Assembly (NCBI RefSeq): GCF_900115005.1
Contig: NZ_FOUY01000024.1
Coordinates: 1-64,000, forward strand
DNA length: 64,000 nucleotides
DNA from: Pseudonocardia ammonioxydans
Lineage (GTDB): Bacteria > Actinomycetota > Actinomycetes > Mycobacteriales > Pseudonocardiaceae
Direction of reading: 5' to 3'
Notes under the pieces: model-generated
Seen by the model: the letters and a program-made list of their open reading frames with translations, nothing else
What the model was told of the DNA's origin: nothing
The model's database searches: none
Position numbers and translations under genes: made by a program
In this document: positions 26,209 to 33,967 of the stretch, one piece after another
Numbering within the stretch: the stretch's first letter is position 1
Layout of the letters: each line of letters opens with the position of its first letter

Positions 26209-27550
26209 CGAACTCGCCCATCCCCCACCGGCCGAGTTCACGACCGAAGCCGGACCGCTTGACGCCGCCGAAGGGGAGCCCGGGCAGCGTGGTGCCGTGC
26301 TCGTTGACGTAGGCCATGCCGACCTCGAGCCGGTCGGCGACCTGCTGTGCGCGGTCGATGTCGCTGCCCCACACCGATCCGCTGAGGCCGAAGCTCACGT
26401 CGTTGGCGAGCGTGACGGCCTCGTCGACCGAGTCGACGCCGTAGACGACGGCGACCGGGCCAAAGATCTCCTCGGAGTAGGCGTCCATGTCCTGGGTGAC
26501 GCCGGTCAGCACGGCCGGACGCATGAAGGCGCCGTCGCCGTCGAGCGCGCCGCCGCCGGTGTGGAGGGTGGCACCCTGCTCGACGGCCCGCTCGACCTGC
26601 CGGACCACGCCGTCCCGCGCCCCGACCGAGGACAGCGGGCCGACCTGGGTGTCCGGGTCCGTGGGATCGCCCACCCGGACCGACTCGAACGTCCGGACGA
26701 GCACGGAGACGAAGTCGTCCACCTTGTCGTTCGGCACGATCATCCGCTTCGGGGAGTTGCAGGCCTGGCCGGCGTTCATCAGCCGAGCCTTGGCGGCGAC
26801 CGTGGCGGTCCGCTCGAGGTCGCCGTCGTCGAGAACGATCATCGGATCGGAACCGCCGAGCTCGAGGACGGCCTTCTTCAGGTTCCGCCCGGCGGTCTCG
26901 GCCACCGAGGCCCCGGCCCGCTCGCTGCCGGTCAGCGAGATGCCGCGCACGCGCGGGTCGGCGAGCATGTCGGCGATCTGCTCGTTGGTCGCGAACACGT
27001 TGATGTAAGCGTCGGCGGGCACACCGGCGGTGTGGAAGATCTCCGCCATGACCTCCGAGGAGGCCGCGCAGATCGGCGCGTGCTTCAGGATGATCGTGTT
27101 GCCCACCATGAGGTTGGGCGCGGCGAACCGGGCCACCTGGTAGTAGGGGAAGTTCCACGGCATCACCCCGACCAGCAGGCCGACGGCCTCGGTCTCGACC
27201 AGGGACTCCGCGGCGCCCTGCGGGTCGAGCACCTCCTGCTGGAGCAGGTCCGGCCCGTGCTCGGCGTACCAGCGGTAGATCGCGGCCGCGAGCTTGACCT
27301 CGCCCGCGGCCTCCTTCATCGGCTTGCCCATCTCGGTCGCGATCAGGGTGGCCAGCTCGTCCCGCCGCGCCTCGTAGGCCTCGGCGACCCGGGTCAGGAT
27401 CTGCGCCCGCTCGGCCACCGGCGTGCCTCGCCATCCGGCGTAGGCCCCGTGCGCGCGGCCCAGGACCTCGGCCACCCCCGCAGCGTCGAGCTCGGGGAAC
27501 TCCTTCTCGGTCCGGCCGGTCGCCGGGTTCGCCGTCACGTAGGCAGACAT
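26168..27550 (-). CDS. NAD(P)-dependent aldehyde dehydrogenase, succinate-semialdehyde type
   Basis: 460 residues from ATG 27550 with GGAAGGGG upstream. Aldehyde dehydrogenase of the GabD/SSADH branch lacking the usual long N-terminus (begins SAYVTANPATGRTEKEFPEL). Visible: VMPWNFPYYQVARFAAPNLM (cofactor site), ILKHAP with the NADP-contacting Lys, ISLTGSERAG, general base Glu in LELGGSDPMIVL, nucleophile Cys in MNAGQACNSPKRM, and EEIFGPVA. FGGVKRSGFGRELGRWGMGE is the SSADH C-terminal signature. Probably oxidises succinate semialdehyde or a similar short aldehyde. Substrate not certain. Confidence 0.93.
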   Translation of the reverse strand: MSAYVTANPATGRTEKEFPELDAAGVAEVLGRAHGAYAGWRGTPVAERAQILTRVAEAYEARRDELATLIATEMGKPMKEAAGEVKLAAAIYRWYAEHGPDLLQQEVLDPQGAAESLVETEAVGLLVGVMPWNFPYYQVARFAAPNLMVGNTIILKHAPICAASSEVMAEIFHTAGVPADAYINVFATNEQIADMLADPRVRGISLTGSERAGASVAETAGRNLKKAVLELGGSDPMIVLDDGDLERTATVAAKARLMNAGQACNSPKRMIVPNDKVDDFVSVLVRTFESVRVGDPTDPDTQVGPLSSVGARDGVVRQVERAVEQGATLHTGGGALDGDGAFMRPAVLTGVTQDMDAYSEEIFGPVAVVYGVDSVDEAVTLANDVSFGLSGSVWGSDIDRAQQVADRLEVGMAYVNEHGTTLPGLPFGGVKRSGFGRELGRWGMGEFVNTRLRRTAKAKG

Positions 27551-27795
27551 GGACACGGTCCCCTTCCTGTCGCGGACACGGGCCGCCGCCGCTGCTGCTG
27601 AAGCGGCGGGCTCCGCCCGGAGTACGGCACCCGTGCCGGCACCCGGAACGCGCCGCACACTCCGACGGCGCCCGTCCCCCGCGGATTGCCCGGCCGGGCC
27701 CTCGGCAAACGTCGTCCGGGCCACCGCCGTGACGATCACCGGGGCCCGCACCGCACCCGGGCCGGCGCGGCGACCGACACCGGCCCGGAGCACCG

Positions 27796-28125
27796 TCAGG
27801 CCTGGACGGTGGGCAGTTCGGCCACTCCCGCGATCGGCTGGTTGTTGCCGCCCTCCAGGACCCGTACCGCCGAGACCCACCCGTCCCCGTGCGTGCTACT
27901 GATCTTGACCCACCAGAAGTTGACCGCGTTGCCCTCGGTGACCGAGCCACCGGCGCACTGGCCCAGCGCGGTGTAGGAACCCGCCGGCAACGGCGCCCCG
28001 ATGATGTTGTTCGGTCCCAGCACCGACACCCCGCGCCTCAGGTTCGTCCCGGCCGCGACCGGCACCGTGCGCGGTGGGGCCGTGGCCGGTGCCGTGGGTG
28101 GGGCGGCCTGCGGGTCTGCACTCAT
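27796..28125 (-). CDS. Small SH3-like-domain protein, hypothetical
   Basis: 109 residues from ATG 28125 with GGAGAGGA upstream. After a Pro/Ala-rich start (about 1-28), residues 30-105 look like a bacterial SH3 beta barrel: TNLRRGVSVLGPNNIIGAPL, AGSYTALGQCAGGSVTEGNA, FWWVKISSTHGDGWVSAVRV. There is no signal peptide, so a cell-wall role is not supported. It could be a cytoplasmic partner-binding module. The 245 bases between it and the aldehyde dehydrogenase gene hold no recognisable gene. Confidence 0.6.
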   Translation of the reverse strand: MSADPQAAPPTAPATAPPRTVPVAAGTNLRRGVSVLGPNNIIGAPLPAGSYTALGQCAGGSVTEGNAVNFWWVKISSTHGDGWVSAVRVLEGGNNQPIAGVAELPTVQA

Positions 28126-28618
28126 CGTCGTCGTCCTCTCCGACGTGCCCGGCGCCGCCCCGGGAGCGGGACGGCGCACACCGTGCGGTGCATCCCGTGG
28201 CCTCGTGCCGATCTCCGGATCCGCTACGTGCGACCCGCCGACACCACCCGTCCGGCGGCGCCGCGCCCGTGTTCCACGGCTCCGGTCCGTGGCGTGCTCA
28301 CCGCGTCCCGGTCGGAGGCTCGTCGGGCCCGCGCGGCCGCGCGTCGTGCTGCGATCTCGCGGGCGATCTCGGCGCGCAGGGACCGGGCGGGCTCCGGCCC
28401 GCTCGCAGGGTCCGGCGGGGCGGGCACACGCGAGGTGGGGAGCCGGAGCCGGCCGTCGCCGTGGTCACGATCGGACGCGGCGCGAGCGGCTCCCGGGTTC
28501 GGAATGCACCATCGGGCCCGTCCGGGGGCTCGATCCCGTGCCTCGCCGACGCCCTGGCCGACCGCGCCGTCGAGAAGGTGGCGGGGAGATCACACCCGGG
28601 GTGAGACGATGTCGTAGG
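28126..28618. other. Stretch without a recognisable gene
   Basis: About 490 bases. A 67-codon leftward frame (28427-28224, helical, Arg/Ala-rich, GTG start) has no ribosome site and resembles nothing known. The base composition drops toward the right, marking the start of the accessory island. Confidence 0.4.
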
Positions 28619-29000
28619 TCATCCGGGAAACAGCTCAGCGTATCCGGCTGGTAGCTGCGACCGGACGTTGTCGAGCACGCCGGGGCTGACGAACTGGCCC
28701 AACAGGTCCAGCACTACCCGGGCGTGCACACGGGGCTTGCTCGGGGGTGCGGCCTGGGCCTTCGTAGTCGGCCAGCCGCTGCAGGAACTCGTCGACGTCG
28801 AAGGCCTCGGCAGGACCGGTGTGGCGGACAAGGGTCTCTTGGACTTCGCCCGGCAGCTGGGCAGCCAGGTTGGCAGGCTCGCCTCCGGCCAGTCGTCGGC
28901 CGAGTAGCTCGATGGTGCCGGTGATCGCGGTACTGGCCTCGTTGGCGGTGCTCAGATCGGTTCGGGTGCGCACGGCGGCGCACAGCTCGTCGTAGTGCAT
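28619..29000 (-). pseudogene. DUF2267 protein, broken by a single-base frameshift
   Basis: Starts well at ATG 29000 (GGAGAG upstream) with the DUF2267 pattern: MHYDELCAAVRTRTDL, ASTAITGTIELLGRRLAGGE, NLAAQLPGEVQETL, FDVDEFLQRLADYEG. Past about 28760 the homologous reading continues in another frame: VHARVVLDLLGQFVSPGVLD, NVRSQLPAGYAELFPG, ending at TGA 28619. The shift corresponds to one extra base (or two lost) in the C-rich stretch around 28715-28765. Intact, it would be about 125 residues, the usual family length. Either a decayed gene or a sequence error in a homopolymer. Confidence 0.75.
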
Positions 29001-29218
29001 CGGAGGTGGCTCTCCTTCCGGTCGGGAAAGGTGGACGGGGTCGGGGTGGAGCCGTGCCCCTCAGCTATCGAACGCGGACGGCGCGTTGCATTTCTGCTGT
29101 GAGCGGATTCGTCACATCCAGCGCAATTCTCGAGCACGCCGGCGAAGGTGGATGAGGGTTCGGACCTGGCCATTCCTTGAGCGACGTCGGAAAGCACCGG
29201 GACTGGCCCTTTCAGTGG

Positions 29219-29668
29219 CTAGTTGGTGCCGAGATGTGCTGCGGCTTCGTGTCGATCAGCGACGGAGTCACGGGCGACCGAGCGCAGGGCCGCGTCCACG
29301 GTGGGAAAACTGCGAACCTGTCCGAGGCGGGTGCGTGCCGAGACGCTCGCGGCCGTGAGCCCGGACGGATGGCCTGCGATCGCGAACTCGATGTTGCGCC
29401 GGGTGCAGGCGTAGCGGGCGTGCTCGATAGCTTGGGACCCACCTCGTTCGAGCGCTTCCAGCTGCGATACATCGACGATCACACCAACGACTCGCTTGTG
29501 GCCGCCGCGGGCCAGCAGCAGTTGCGAGTCGATCAGGCGCAGTAGCCGTGCTCCGGCGCCCGAGTCCAGCACGCCGTTCACACCGAGCAGCCGGACACCC
29601 GGCGCGGGTGTCTCGATCGTCAGTCGGGCGGGGCCGGGCGACGGGGAACCGGCATGCGAGGGCATCAT
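29219..29668 (-). CDS. STAS-domain protein (anti-sigma-factor antagonist-like)
   Basis: 149 residues from ATG 29668 (two consecutive ATGs; GGAGAG upstream). STAS fold: RLTIETPAPGVRLLGVNGVL, DSGAGARLLRLIDSQLLLA, KRVVGVIVDVSQLEALERGG, NIEFAIAGHPSGLTA, VRSFPTVDAALRSV. The usual phosphorylation motif D-S-x-G-L is replaced by LERGGSQAI, so classical partner switching is uncertain. No kinase partner is adjacent. Confidence 0.75.
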   Translation of the reverse strand: MMPSHAGSPSPGPARLTIETPAPGVRLLGVNGVLDSGAGARLLRLIDSQLLLARGGHKRVVGVIVDVSQLEALERGGSQAIEHARYACTRRNIEFAIAGHPSGLTAASVSARTRLGQVRSFPTVDAALRSVARDSVADRHEAAAHLGTN

Positions 29669-29777
29669 GAGGCACTCTCCGGTGCTGAGCGAGCCGAACA
29701 CTGCAACAGAGAGGGTGTGTCGGCTCAAGGCGGACCGGTGAGCTGGTCCTCAACTCGACGCGGAATGTCTTTAGGGG

Positions 29778-29803
29778 GTTACCGCGCGGTCTGGGCCGCA
29801 AAC
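29778..29803 (-). promoter_or_regulatory. Weak sigma-B/F-like promoter candidate before the STAS gene
   Basis: On the minus strand GTTT (29803-29800), 16 bases, GGTAAC (29783-29778), compared with the actinobacterial stress-sigma pattern GNNT-N14-16-GGGTAC/T. One mismatch in the -10. It lies 110 bases before the start. Suggestive only. Confidence 0.25.
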
Positions 29804-29915
29804 ATGAGTGCTGCTTCTGGTGCGTGCGGATCGCAAGATCCCCCTGCTGATCCCCGGCGCCGAACCTCATCCGGCCGCTCGCTCGGCTGGTCCTGGGCTC
29901 CTGAGCAGGTGCGGG

Positions 29916-30302
29916 TCATTCCTGGCTGGTGTCGGCGCCGTCGGGCTCCTGCCGGCTCAGCCGGGCACGGCGTTCCTGTTCGCGGCGGCTGCAGGCGGCC
30001 TGGCGGATGGCGTCCTCGTCAGCGAATCCCGAACCGAGTGCGCCGGCGACCGTGCCCATCGACATCGACAGCCAGGCGATCATCACATAGTCGCTCACTC
30101 CGGGCGGCTGCATCAGTGTGGAGCCGAGGTAGTCGGGTGGGAGGACCAGTGCGGCCACGAGCGGCACGACGACCAGACCGGCCCGCGGCCTGCGTCGCCG
30201 TGACGGCTGTGGCAGGTGCCCGGTGATCCCGCCACCGAGGACGGCGCGGGAGCCGGGTCCACCCGCATCGCCGATCCGGGCCGGGAGTAGCCAAAACGCC
30301 AC
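29916..30302 (-). pseudogene. Truncated paralogue of the membrane protein at 43222-44389
   Basis: Only the C-terminal membrane part is present. LVVVPLVAALVLPPDYLGST, GVSDYVMIAWLSMSMGTVAG and ALGSGFADEDAIRQAACSRR match in order LACLLFITPDYLATNLGHPC, GFGDYLDTALMATVMGLVAG and AVGSGLEDEATIRHATYGFR of the larger protein. The N-terminal cytoplasmic domain and first helices are absent, and the preceding DNA encodes something else. The first codons (MAFWLLPARIGDAG) may be unrelated. Most likely a remnant. Confidence 0.65.
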
Positions 30303-30356
30303 CGCCTCGAGCTCGGTGTCCGGGCTCTGCTCACCCGCCGCGCGGCTACGTCGCGA

Positions 30357-31193
30357 TCATCGCACCGGTCGTGCCGGAGTCCGGGCCGTTGCAGTGAGGG
30401 AGGCAGCGCGAGGCCCGAGGGCTGCGACCGCCAGTGAAACCAGAGTCGCGGTCCCCAGGACGACCCCCATCGCGGCGTCCGAGGAGATCCCACCGAACGT
30501 GACTCCGGTGTTCAGCGCCACGTGCATGAGCACCGCACCAGCGACACCGCCGGAGAGCCGCTCGGTGACGAACCAGAACAGATAGGACAGCGGCAGGAAG
30601 GAGATGAGGAACAACGTCGCTGCGGGCGATCCGATGCCCATCTCGGCCTGGCTGGTGCCGGGAACGAAGAACAGTGGCAGGTGCCACACCGCCCATCCGG
30701 CGCCGAGGACGGCGGATGTGGCGACCGGCCCGAGCCGGCGGCACAGCCGTGGCTGGGCGTATCCGCGCCAGCCGAACTCCTCGGCGAGTGGCCCCGCGAG
30801 GAGCAGCATCATCAGGGCCGGGAACAGGCCGCCGACGTCCTCGATCATCGTCGCAGCGGCCGCCGGGTCGAACATCGGACCTGCCAGGGCAACGGCGGCC
30901 GCCGACGGGAGCAGCCCGAGTGCCAGCGCGGCGGGAACCCACGCCCAGACCCGGGTCAGGACGGGACGCGCCGGGCCGCGCGGCCGCCGGTGTCCCGCGA
31001 GCCACAGCAGCAGCGCGGCGAGCGTCGGCCCGGACGTACCCACGAGGAACCAGACGTCACCCGGCCGGCCGACGGCGATCGTCATGGCCAGCGGGACCCA
31101 ACTGACCAGCATTGTGAGGACGGCGAACCAGGTCAGGTCGACCCCGGCCCGTGTCGTTCGTGAACCGGTGGCGGGATGTGTGACGACGCTCAT
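30357..31193 (-). CDS. CPBP-family intramembrane metalloprotease/glutamic endopeptidase
   Basis: 278 residues from ATG 31193. Multi-pass membrane protein with the CPBP (Rce1-like, formerly CAAX/Abi) motifs in order: EEFGWRGYAQPRL (E-E-x-x-x-R, about 160), WAVWHLPLFF (F/W-x-x-x-H, about 190) and LMHVALNTG (H-x-x-x-N, about 240). Family members cleave membrane proteins or act in bacteriocin self-protection. No peptide gene is evident nearby. It diverges from a TetR gene whose control region lies between them. Confidence 0.9.
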   Translation of the reverse strand: MSVVTHPATGSRTTRAGVDLTWFAVLTMLVSWVPLAMTIAVGRPGDVWFLVGTSGPTLAALLLWLAGHRRPRGPARPVLTRVWAWVPAALALGLLPSAAAVALAGPMFDPAAAATMIEDVGGLFPALMMLLLAGPLAEEFGWRGYAQPRLCRRLGPVATSAVLGAGWAVWHLPLFFVPGTSQAEMGIGSPAATLFLISFLPLSYLFWFVTERLSGGVAGAVLMHVALNTGVTFGGISSDAAMGVVLGTATLVSLAVAALGPRAASLTATARTPARPVR

Positions 31194-31314
31194 GGTCCGA
31201 GTCTCGCCAGCCGGGCGGGGACGACCGAGCCGGTCCGCCCGAGGATCGATATCGGGTTCTCCCGACCCGTGGCTTCCGGCGTCCCCCCGCCACCTCCGTC
31301 GCGGCGCCGGAGCC

Positions 31315-31343
31315 TTCAGATTACTGACCGACCGTGCTACGGT
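31315..31343 (+). promoter_or_regulatory. Promoter with operator-like repeat; leaderless start for tetR
   Basis: TTCAGA (31315-31320), a 17-base spacer, and TACGGT (31338-31343) place the transcription start at or next to the GTG at 31350, predicting a leaderless mRNA. A perfect inverted repeat GACCGT-GCT-ACGGTC (31330-31344) covers the -10, the position expected for autorepression. Confidence 0.6.
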
Positions 31344-31349
31344 CTGAAC

Positions 31350-31970
31350 GTGCGGTCTAATCCTAGTACGATTGGTCAATCGTCGACCTTCACCGAGCAG
31401 GCACGTCGGATCCAGATCGTGGAGTGCGCGATCGACACGATGAGCGAGCTCGGCTACGCGCGCTCATCCCTCGCCGAGATCGCGAAGCGAGCCGGCATCA
31501 GCAAGGGAGTGATCGCCTACCACTTCACCAGCAAGAACGAGCTCACCGAACAGGTGGCGCTCGAACTGTTCGGCCGGGCCGGTCGACTGATCGACACACG
31601 GCTCGAGGAGGCGCCGACCGCCACTGCGGCGTTGAGGGGGTACCTGGAGGCGAACCTGGCCTTCATCGGTGCGAATCCCGACCTCGTGCGGGTGCTGACC
31701 GACATCGTCATGAACTTCCGGGACGCGGACGGTTCCCCGCGCTACGGCCCCCAGGACGATGGGCTGATCGAGCACCTGGAGGGCACCTTGCGTCATGGTC
31801 AGGAGACCGGCGAGTTCCGCGACTTCGCCACTCGCGCCATGGCCATCGCGATCCGCGCGGCTGTGGACGCCGCAGCCGGCAGGATCGGCCGCGATCCGCG
31901 CTTCGACATCGGCACCTACACCCGGGAGCTGATCACGCTCGTCGGACTCGCCACCGCGAAGAGCCCCTGA
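31350..31970 (+). CDS. TetR-family regulator
   Basis: 206 residues from GTG 31350. Helix-turn-helix: RIQIVECAIDTMSELGYARS, LAEIAKRAGISKGVIAYHFTS (about 20-65, the K-x-x-I-A-Y-H-F signature). A C-terminal ligand domain of TetR_C type follows. It is co-translated with the next membrane protein gene (TGATG overlap) and divergent from the CPBP protease, which are its likely targets. A second palindrome ACGATTG-GT-CAATCGT lies inside codons 7-12. Confidence 0.9.
   Translation: MRSNPSTIGQSSTFTEQARRIQIVECAIDTMSELGYARSSLAEIAKRAGISKGVIAYHFTSKNELTEQVALELFGRAGRLIDTRLEEAPTATAALRGYLEANLAFIGANPDLVRVLTDIVMNFRDADGSPRYGPQDDGLIEHLEGTLRHGQETGEFRDFATRAMAIAIRAAVDAAAGRIGRDPRFDIGTYTRELITLVGLATAKSP
31368..31383. 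promoter_or_regulatory. Perfect 7-2-7 palindrome within the first codons of tetR
   Basis: ACGATTG-GT-CAATCGT, about 20 bases downstream of the predicted transcription start. A roadblock-type operator is plausible. It is AT-richer than its surroundings. Confidence 0.5.
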
Positions 31971-32692
31971 TGGCGACGAAGCCGCCGGAACCGGATCGGC
32001 CTGACCCCCGCGCGCAGCTCGTCATGATGGGGCTCGACATCGCCGCGCCGCTGGCCCTGTTCTACGGATTGCGGTGGGTCGGTGTGAACCAGTGGCTCGC
32101 ACTGATCCTCAGCGGCGTGGTGCCCGTTCTGACACTCGTCTACAGGTTCGTCACCGAACGCCGGATCGGCTTGCCGGCCGTCTTCACCCTCACGATCCTC
32201 GGCGCCGGCACGGCCATCGGCTTCCTCACCGGTGATCCGCGGCTTCTGCTGGCCCGCGAGAGCTACCTGACCGGACTGGTCGGCCTCTGGATCATCGCCA
32301 CACTGTGGCTCCCCCGCCCCTTCCTGCTGTCCGCCACCCTGCCGTTGCTGCCCGCGACGACCGCCCGCTCATGGGAACGTGACTGGGCGAACGACGCCAC
32401 GTTCCGCCGTGTCCTGCGCGTCATGACGTTCGCATGGGGCATGGCGTTCCTCCTCGACGCCGTCGCTCGGATCGTCATGGCCTACACCCTGCCGGTCGAC
32501 CTCGTTCCGCTGCTCAGCGTCGCGCTGCTGGTCGTGTTGTTGATCGCTGTCGTGCAGGTGAGCAAGGCCTACGGGCGTCGACTCGTCGCCGGAGGCCCTC
32601 AGCGGGCGACACCCCCGGTGCGGGACGGCAAGGGCGCGGAGACAGCAGGACTCGGCGGCGTCGCCGAGGGCCGCGACCACCAGGATCCGTGA
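31970..32692 (+). CDS. VC0807-like multi-pass membrane protein
   Basis: 240 residues from ATG 31970, overlapping the tetR stop by one base. Six helices: LVMMGLDIAAPLALFYGLRW, WLALILSGVVPVLTLVYRFV, LPAVFTLTILGAGTAIGFLT, YLTGLVGLWIIATLW, FAWGMAFLLDAVARIVMAYTL, VPLLSVALLVVLLIAVVQVS. Charged R-S-W-E-R-D-W between helices 4 and 5. Members of this family often follow TetR genes; no biochemical function is known. Confidence 0.75.
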   Translation: MATKPPEPDRPDPRAQLVMMGLDIAAPLALFYGLRWVGVNQWLALILSGVVPVLTLVYRFVTERRIGLPAVFTLTILGAGTAIGFLTGDPRLLLARESYLTGLVGLWIIATLWLPRPFLLSATLPLLPATTARSWERDWANDATFRRVLRVMTFAWGMAFLLDAVARIVMAYTLPVDLVPLLSVALLVVLLIAVVQVSKAYGRRLVAGGPQRATPPVRDGKGAETAGLGGVAEGRDHQDP

Positions 32693-32753
32693 CGGCGCCG
32701 CGCGATTCGAGCCACGGCCCGACGGCGTCCACCACAGGACGGGCCCACAGGTT

Positions 32754-33110
32754 GTGCCTGACCCGATGCCAGGTGTCCGGGTCGACAGCGATGGGTGGTT
32801 CGTCGTCGTCTGCCGGCCCCTCGCGGGACAGCGGCTTCACCCCGACGACCTCGCCGCCGGGTTCGGGATCGGCACTACCACGGCGTTCCGCTACATCCGC
32901 AAAGCGATCGGCGTCCTCGCCGCCGCGGCACGAAGCTGGACGTGCCACGGCGTGGACGTCGGCGCCGCCCTCGCGACGCAACCCGGCCCCGGTGAACGCG
33001 CGACCGCGATGTTCACGAGCTGGAAGATTCTGCGGAAGATCCGCTGCTGCCCGCAGCGCACCTCCGCGCTGGTCAACGCTCATGTGACGTCCCAATGGCG
33101 CGGGGGTACC
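32754..33110 (+). mobile_element. Internally deleted IS5-type transposase relic
   Basis: A rightward frame begins with a helix-turn-helix typical of these transposases (LHPDDLAAGFGIGTTTAFRY, IRKAIGVLAAAA). It then jumps to the family's C-terminal signature (GERATAMFTSWKILRKIRCC, PQRTSALVNAHV), normally seen as A-x-x-K-x-W-x-I-L-x-K-L-R-C-C-P. The whole DDE core between them (some 150 residues) is missing. No terminal inverted repeats were seen. Dead element. Confidence 0.75.
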
Positions 33111-33425
33111 CGAGGGAGCACTCGTCAACCCGCACCCTCGCGCCTCGACCTGATCGCCGGTGGGAGGACAGGGTGCTGGTGATCGCACGATGGTGGCGGC
33201 CCGTCTGCTGCTGACCCTGGTAGTTCTGGCGGGCGTGATCGCGGTGTCGGCCGGGGTCCCGCCCGTGGACAGCTCCGCGGCCGGGTCGCCGGCTACGGAT
33301 GGGTGGGGCCCGTCGTCTGGGTCGTCGTGCCCCGCAGGATGAGCCGGATGCCCTCGTCCGGGACGACGGCCGGCGGGGTCGGCCACAGCGCCGATGATCA
33401 CCACGGTCAGCGGTGCGAGCAGGAG
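33111..33425. other. Stretch without a convincing gene
   Basis: Contains a 50-codon rightward frame at 33190 with a signal-peptide-like start (MVAARLLLTLVVLAGVIAVS) but no well-placed ribosome site. On the opposite strand the reading frame of the small membrane gene at 33560 continues past its stop (LLLAPLTVVIIGAVADPAGR), suggesting the remains of a longer protein. Confidence 0.4.
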
Positions 33426-33560
33426 TCAGCCCGACGTGCCGTCCAGGGGCGATACGTAGGTGCCGAACAGCAGGGGCATCCCGGCGAGCAGCGTGAACCA
33501 GCTGCGCGTGTACCGGGCGCCCCAGTACGTCGTGCGGTCGCGTCGCCTCCTGCTCCCCAC
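33426..33560 (-). CDS. Small membrane protein, last gene of the B12/STAS operon; possibly truncated
   Basis: 44 residues from GTG 33560, 2 bases after the STAS stop, with GAGGGAGG 11 bases upstream inside the STAS gene. Sequence RRRDRTTYWGARYTRSWFTL then a hydrophobic LLAGMPLLFGTYVSPLDG. After the TGA (33426-33428) the same frame continues with another hydrophobic stretch, so a premature stop in a longer two-helix protein is likely. Not recognised as a known family. Confidence 0.45.
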   Translation of the reverse strand: MGSRRRRDRTTYWGARYTRSWFTLLAGMPLLFGTYVSPLDGTSG

Positions 33561-33562
33561 CG

Positions 33563-33967
33563 TCAGGTGCCTCCCTCGGACGAGTTCTCCGGCAACGGTC
33601 CCGGCCGGGCTTCGCGCGGCTCCGTCTCGCGGTCGTCGCAGGCGCCCGTGAGGTACTCGACGGTGTGGGTCACGACGAGCAGCCGTTCGAGTGCGCGGGC
33701 GCGGTTGTCCAGGTGCAGCTCGGCCGAGGCTGCGGTCACCAGTCGGCGCACCATCAGGAGCGAGGCGAGCCCGTAGGAGTCGCAGAACTGCAGGCCCGCA
33801 CAGTCCAGCCGGAGCCAGCGCACCGCACCGTGTTCGCCCAGCAGCTCCTCGACCGCCTTCGTCAGCTGGTCGGCGTTGGTGTGGTCGAGATCACCGGCGA
33901 TCGCGAGCCGGGCGGTGTCCGCGCGAGGACGGCTCCCGGTCAGGGACAGCTCCCCCAGGTCGTTCAT
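33563..33967 (-). CDS. STAS-domain anti-sigma-factor antagonist (RsbV-like)
   Basis: 134 residues from ATG 33967 (ATGA overlap with the upstream gene). STAS features: ARLAIAGDLDHTNADQLTKA, VRWLRLDCAGLQFCDSYGLA (the D-S-x-G-L phosphorylation site, Ser about residue 63), SLLMVRRLVTAASAELHLDN, RLLVVTHTVEYL. In partner switching an anti-sigma kinase phosphorylates this Ser and a SpoIIE-type phosphatase removes the phosphate. That phosphatase is encoded two genes upstream in the same operon. Confidence 0.9.
   Translation of the reverse strand: MNDLGELSLTGSRPRADTARLAIAGDLDHTNADQLTKAVEELLGEHGAVRWLRLDCAGLQFCDSYGLASLLMVRRLVTAASAELHLDNRARALERLLVVTHTVEYLTGACDDRETEPREARPGPLPENSSEGGT

Noticed and set aside
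28224-28427. 67-codon leftward ORF with an Arg/Ala-rich helix
   Set aside because: No ribosome site, no homology recognised, and composition like random high-GC DNA.
32754-33110. Functional insertion sequence
   Set aside because: The DDE core is missing, no inverted terminal repeats or target duplication are seen; classed as a relic.
33190-33342. Small secreted protein with a signal-peptide-like start
   Set aside because: The ribosome site is poorly placed and the opposite strand better explains the sequence as the remains of a membrane protein.
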